DNA of 16,686 nt, taken from Stigonema ocellatum SAG 48.90 = DSM 106950. Lineage in GTDB: Bacteria; Cyanobacteriota; Cyanobacteriia; Cyanobacteriales; Nostocaceae. The notes beneath the pieces were generated by a model that worked only from the letters and a program-made list of their open reading frames with translations, had not been told where the DNA came from and made no database searches. The stretch covers positions 1 to 16,686 of the forward strand of contig JADQBA010000179.1 of NCBI GenBank assembly GCA_016903675.1, read 5' to 3'. This document shows, in pieces, positions 14,874 to 16,686 of this stretch (position 1 is the stretch's first letter; the number at the start of each line of letters is the position of its first letter). Made by a program: the position numbers and the translations under genes.

Positions 14874-15055
14874 TTGAAAGTTAATCAACAAAAATTAGCA
14901 ATAATTCACTGGCTCAGGCGGTAAATTTGAAAGAAATCTATATTGCTCCATTGACTCTCCCCTGGCGTCATGCCCGGGGATTCTTTTAGACAAATTGCAC
15001 TCGGCAATGGACATTTTTCAATGCCTTTCCAGAGTCTTATTCGCCCTACGCTGGG

Positions 15056-15130
15056 GTAGGGTCGAGGTGTGCATTACTGCATCACCCCTCCCATTCGGAA
15101 CCGTGCTTGCGACTTTTACCGCACACGGCT
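15056..15130 (-). ncRNA. Domains V and VI of the host group II intron
   Basis: Domain V is 15130-15098: it starts with the catalytic AGC triad (AGCCGTG), has an upper stem TGCG/CGCA, a 2-nt bulge and closing CACGGTTC. Domain VI is 15097-15056, with inner stem TGCA/TGCA and an unpaired A at 15062, 7 nt from the 3' end, the expected branch point. The TAG stop of the reverse transcriptase (15131-15129) overlaps the first bases of domain V. Confidence 0.85.
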
Positions 15131-16551
15131 ACTCAATGTGTTGTCCTTTTGTCATATCGGACTTCCTGACGGCACGACTAATGAAATTAGGGATATCGTT
15201 CACCCATTCCCAGTTAAACTTTTCCCAGAATTGAGAAAGTCTCTCCAAGAATTTTGAGTGGTCTTTCTTCCTAATTTCTTTTAGGTCGAGTGCGGTCTTT
15301 TCATCGTGACAATGTCGATGTAATAGTTGCAGATTTTTGTAATCATCCTTACCGCCTAGGGCATGGGGGATGATGTGGTCTACTTCTAGGACATCCCAAT
15401 CTTGGAAGCTTAATCCACACCAAGGACATTTACCCTTTTGTTTTTTTAGCAACTTAGCCTTACGATTAGGCATTTGAGGGTGTTTCCCTAGTCTTGAACT
15501 CCAGTAAATTAGGTCGCCATCGTAAGGGCTTTTATCGCCTTTGACCTTAACATAGTCAGTGCTACTGCAACTGATGTCTTTATGTTTTAGTAACCGAAGG
15601 GGGTTCGCTTTCCCCTCGTTGGTCGCGAATACCCAATTATCGCCATTTATGGAAGTCCAGTATTTGATGTGACCATCATTTATGTTTCCACATCGGCGTT
15701 TTGCCCATCGTCGAAGTTTCAGGTAGGTGAGGTGGTCTTGTTTAGATAGCTCTCCGACAGTTTGAGCATCGGAGTTTGAATAAAAAGAAGCCCATCCCCT
15801 TATGACAGGGTTAAGGTCTTTTATGAGCGCCGCTTGGGGCGAAGACCTATGTTTTTTGATGATTCTTCCGACCTCCTCTTGGTGAGCCTTACTCGCCTTT
15901 GCGGATGGGATGATGAGGGTATTAAAACCCAGTTTTATACCAAAAGAGTCTCTAATACTCCGGTATTTCCCGGCGGGGTGTTGCCTAATATGATGACCTA
16001 AAAAGTCAAATCCGGCGTTACCATCCTCACTTAACTCAGGATTGAGTGTATGAGTTAACCGAGTCTTTTCGGGTTTTAATTCAAGTCCTATGCCAGCTAA
16101 CCATTCCGAGATGATTTCTCGGCATCTTTGGACAACGGCTTTGTTTTCATGGAGAATCACAAAGTCATCCGCATAACGGATAATATTGGGGGAATGGAAA
16201 TTAGTTCCCTTTTTGTGAAACCAAGTTTCCCTCATGCAGAAAGACATTTTTGGGAATTCCTGTTTTATCCTTTCTTCCATTCCGTGGAGGGCAATATTAG
16301 CCAAAAGTGGTGAAAGAACCCCGCCTTGTGGCGTACCCTCAGATGTGGAAGTAAATGCTCCTTGGTCTATTACTCCGGATTTAAGCCAAGCTTTAATTTG
16401 TTGCCTGACCCTACCTTTGATGTTCAACTTTTGGAGTAGTACTTCATGGTTGATGCGGTCGAAGCATTTGGCTATATCCGCGTCTAACACGTATTTTGCT
16501 TTAAACAGCAAGGACTGTTTAATCTGCTTAATCGCATCATGGCATGACCTA
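15129..16551 (-). CDS. ltrA: Group II intron reverse transcriptase/maturase, 5' part separated by an intron
   Basis: 473 codons remain. They begin at AGG (16550) with RSCHDAIKQIKQ, the RT-2 region that in this family normally reads GFRPGRSCHDAI. Then follow VLDADIAKCFD (first catalytic Asp region), GTPQGGVLSPLLANI (RT-4), and the active site YADD in IIRYADDFVIL. A maturase (X) domain contains LIKDLNPVIRGWASFY. A C-terminal HNH endonuclease has two zinc-type pairs (CPWC; HRHCHDEK) around EVDHIIPHALGGKDD. The protein would splice its intron RNA and copy it into DNA. About 100 or more N-terminal residues are missing from view. The open frame continues upstream to an ATG at 16592 (MKSSGSCEGVADFT), but those 14 codons are translated intron RNA. 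The enzyme is intact only if the inner intron is spliced. Confidence 0.88.
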
Positions 16552-16623
16552 GTAAAGTCAGCGACTCCCTCACAGGAGCCACTGCTCTTCAAAACCGTGC
16601 GTGAACCTTAAGGTACACGGCTC
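16552..16623 (-). ncRNA. Domains V and VI of the nested group II intron
   Basis: Domain V (16623-16591) starts GAGCCGTG and closes with CACGGTTTT, with a CG bulge before the closing arm; its upper stem (ACC/GGT around TTAA) is shorter than usual. Domain VI (16590-16552) has a continuous 10-bp helix, CAGTGGCTCC with GGAGTCGCTG, and a bulged A at 16558, 7 nt from the 3' end, the same spacing as in the host intron. Confidence 0.75.
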
Positions 16624-16686
16624 CTCAGTGACTTGGTGTTTGTCACTCATACCTCATTACCAACATATCCTCCTCCCAAAACCAAA
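16552..16686 (-). mobile_element. Second group II intron, 3' end, nested in the reverse transcriptase gene
   Basis: A second domain V/VI pair ends at 16552 (CTGACTTTAC). The sequence immediately after it on the minus strand, T AGG TCA TGC, continues the reverse transcriptase exactly at the conserved Arg of PGRSCHDA. This places the insertion between the second and third base of the preceding Gly codon (GG/T). The intron body extends beyond the right edge. Only 63 nt upstream of domain V are visible, with no recognisable gene. Confidence 0.75.

Larger units (their letters stand above)
15056..16686 (-). mobile_element. Group II intron (host intron of a twintron), 3' part
   Basis: Read on the minus strand: reverse transcriptase/maturase gene, then domain V and domain VI, then a predicted 3' splice end at 15056 (CGACCCTAC). 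The order ORF, DV, DVI is normal for bacterial group II introns with an ORF in domain IV. The 5' part (domains I-III and the start of the ORF) would lie beyond the right edge. At 16552 the ORF is cut by the 3' end of another intron, so the element shown includes foreign sequence from 16552 onward. Confidence 0.85.

Noticed and set aside
14951..14990. MerR-type promoter (TTGACT plus dyad)
   Set aside because: There is no -10 hexamer at 19-20 bp from the TTGACT, and no matching gene follows; the dyad fits a mobile-element hairpin better.

Overview
The window looks like chromosomal DNA from a filamentous, probably heterocyst-forming cyanobacterium (Nostocales). The evidence is the DnaA and DnaN sequences, six copies of the HIP1 octamer GCGATCGC (at 1082, 4012, 7435, 11652, 12832 and 13446), a small PedR-like LuxR regulator, intergenic spaces packed with heptanucleotide and nonanucleotide tandem repeats, and a group II intron with a reverse transcriptase. 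The genus cannot be told from the sequence alone.

Layout. 1-818 (minus) is the N-terminal part of a beta-helix repeat protein that runs off the left edge. 956-2881 is a dead IS1634-like (DUF4277) insertion sequence with 18-bp terminal inverted repeats; its transposase gene is broken by three different small inverted-repeat elements. 2882-3317 holds dispersed repeats. 3318-5638 carries two secreted proteins, a DUF4380 protein and an esterase. 5789-8781 is the replication locus on the minus strand: dnaA, then oriC with seven DnaA boxes, then dnaN. 9047-10330 is an HtrA-type protease, 10717-11250 peptide deformylase, 11408-12457 a Tat-exported LD-carboxypeptidase, 12774-13754 (minus) a PfkB-family fructokinase, and 14203-14466 the PedR-like regulator. 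14467-15055 is mostly repeats. 15056 to the right edge (minus) is a group II intron whose reverse transcriptase gene is itself interrupted by the 3' end of a second group II intron, that is, a twintron.

How the genes relate. dnaA, oriC and dnaN form the conserved initiation locus. The flanking genes do not form an obvious operon: most are separated by 100-400 bp of repeat DNA and strands alternate. The HtrA protease, LD-carboxypeptidase, esterase and DUF4380 protein all act outside the cytoplasm, but nothing in the sequence shows they work together.

The most notable signals are small mobile or palindromic sequences inside genes. dnaN carries two copies of a ~28-bp palindrome read in the same frame, each adding a VETxNFASL peptide. 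A 110-bp hairpin element sits in the transposase gene with a possible 3-bp duplication. One arm of a 140-bp inverted-repeat element supplies the esterase stop codon. An intron lies inside another intron's reverse transcriptase gene.
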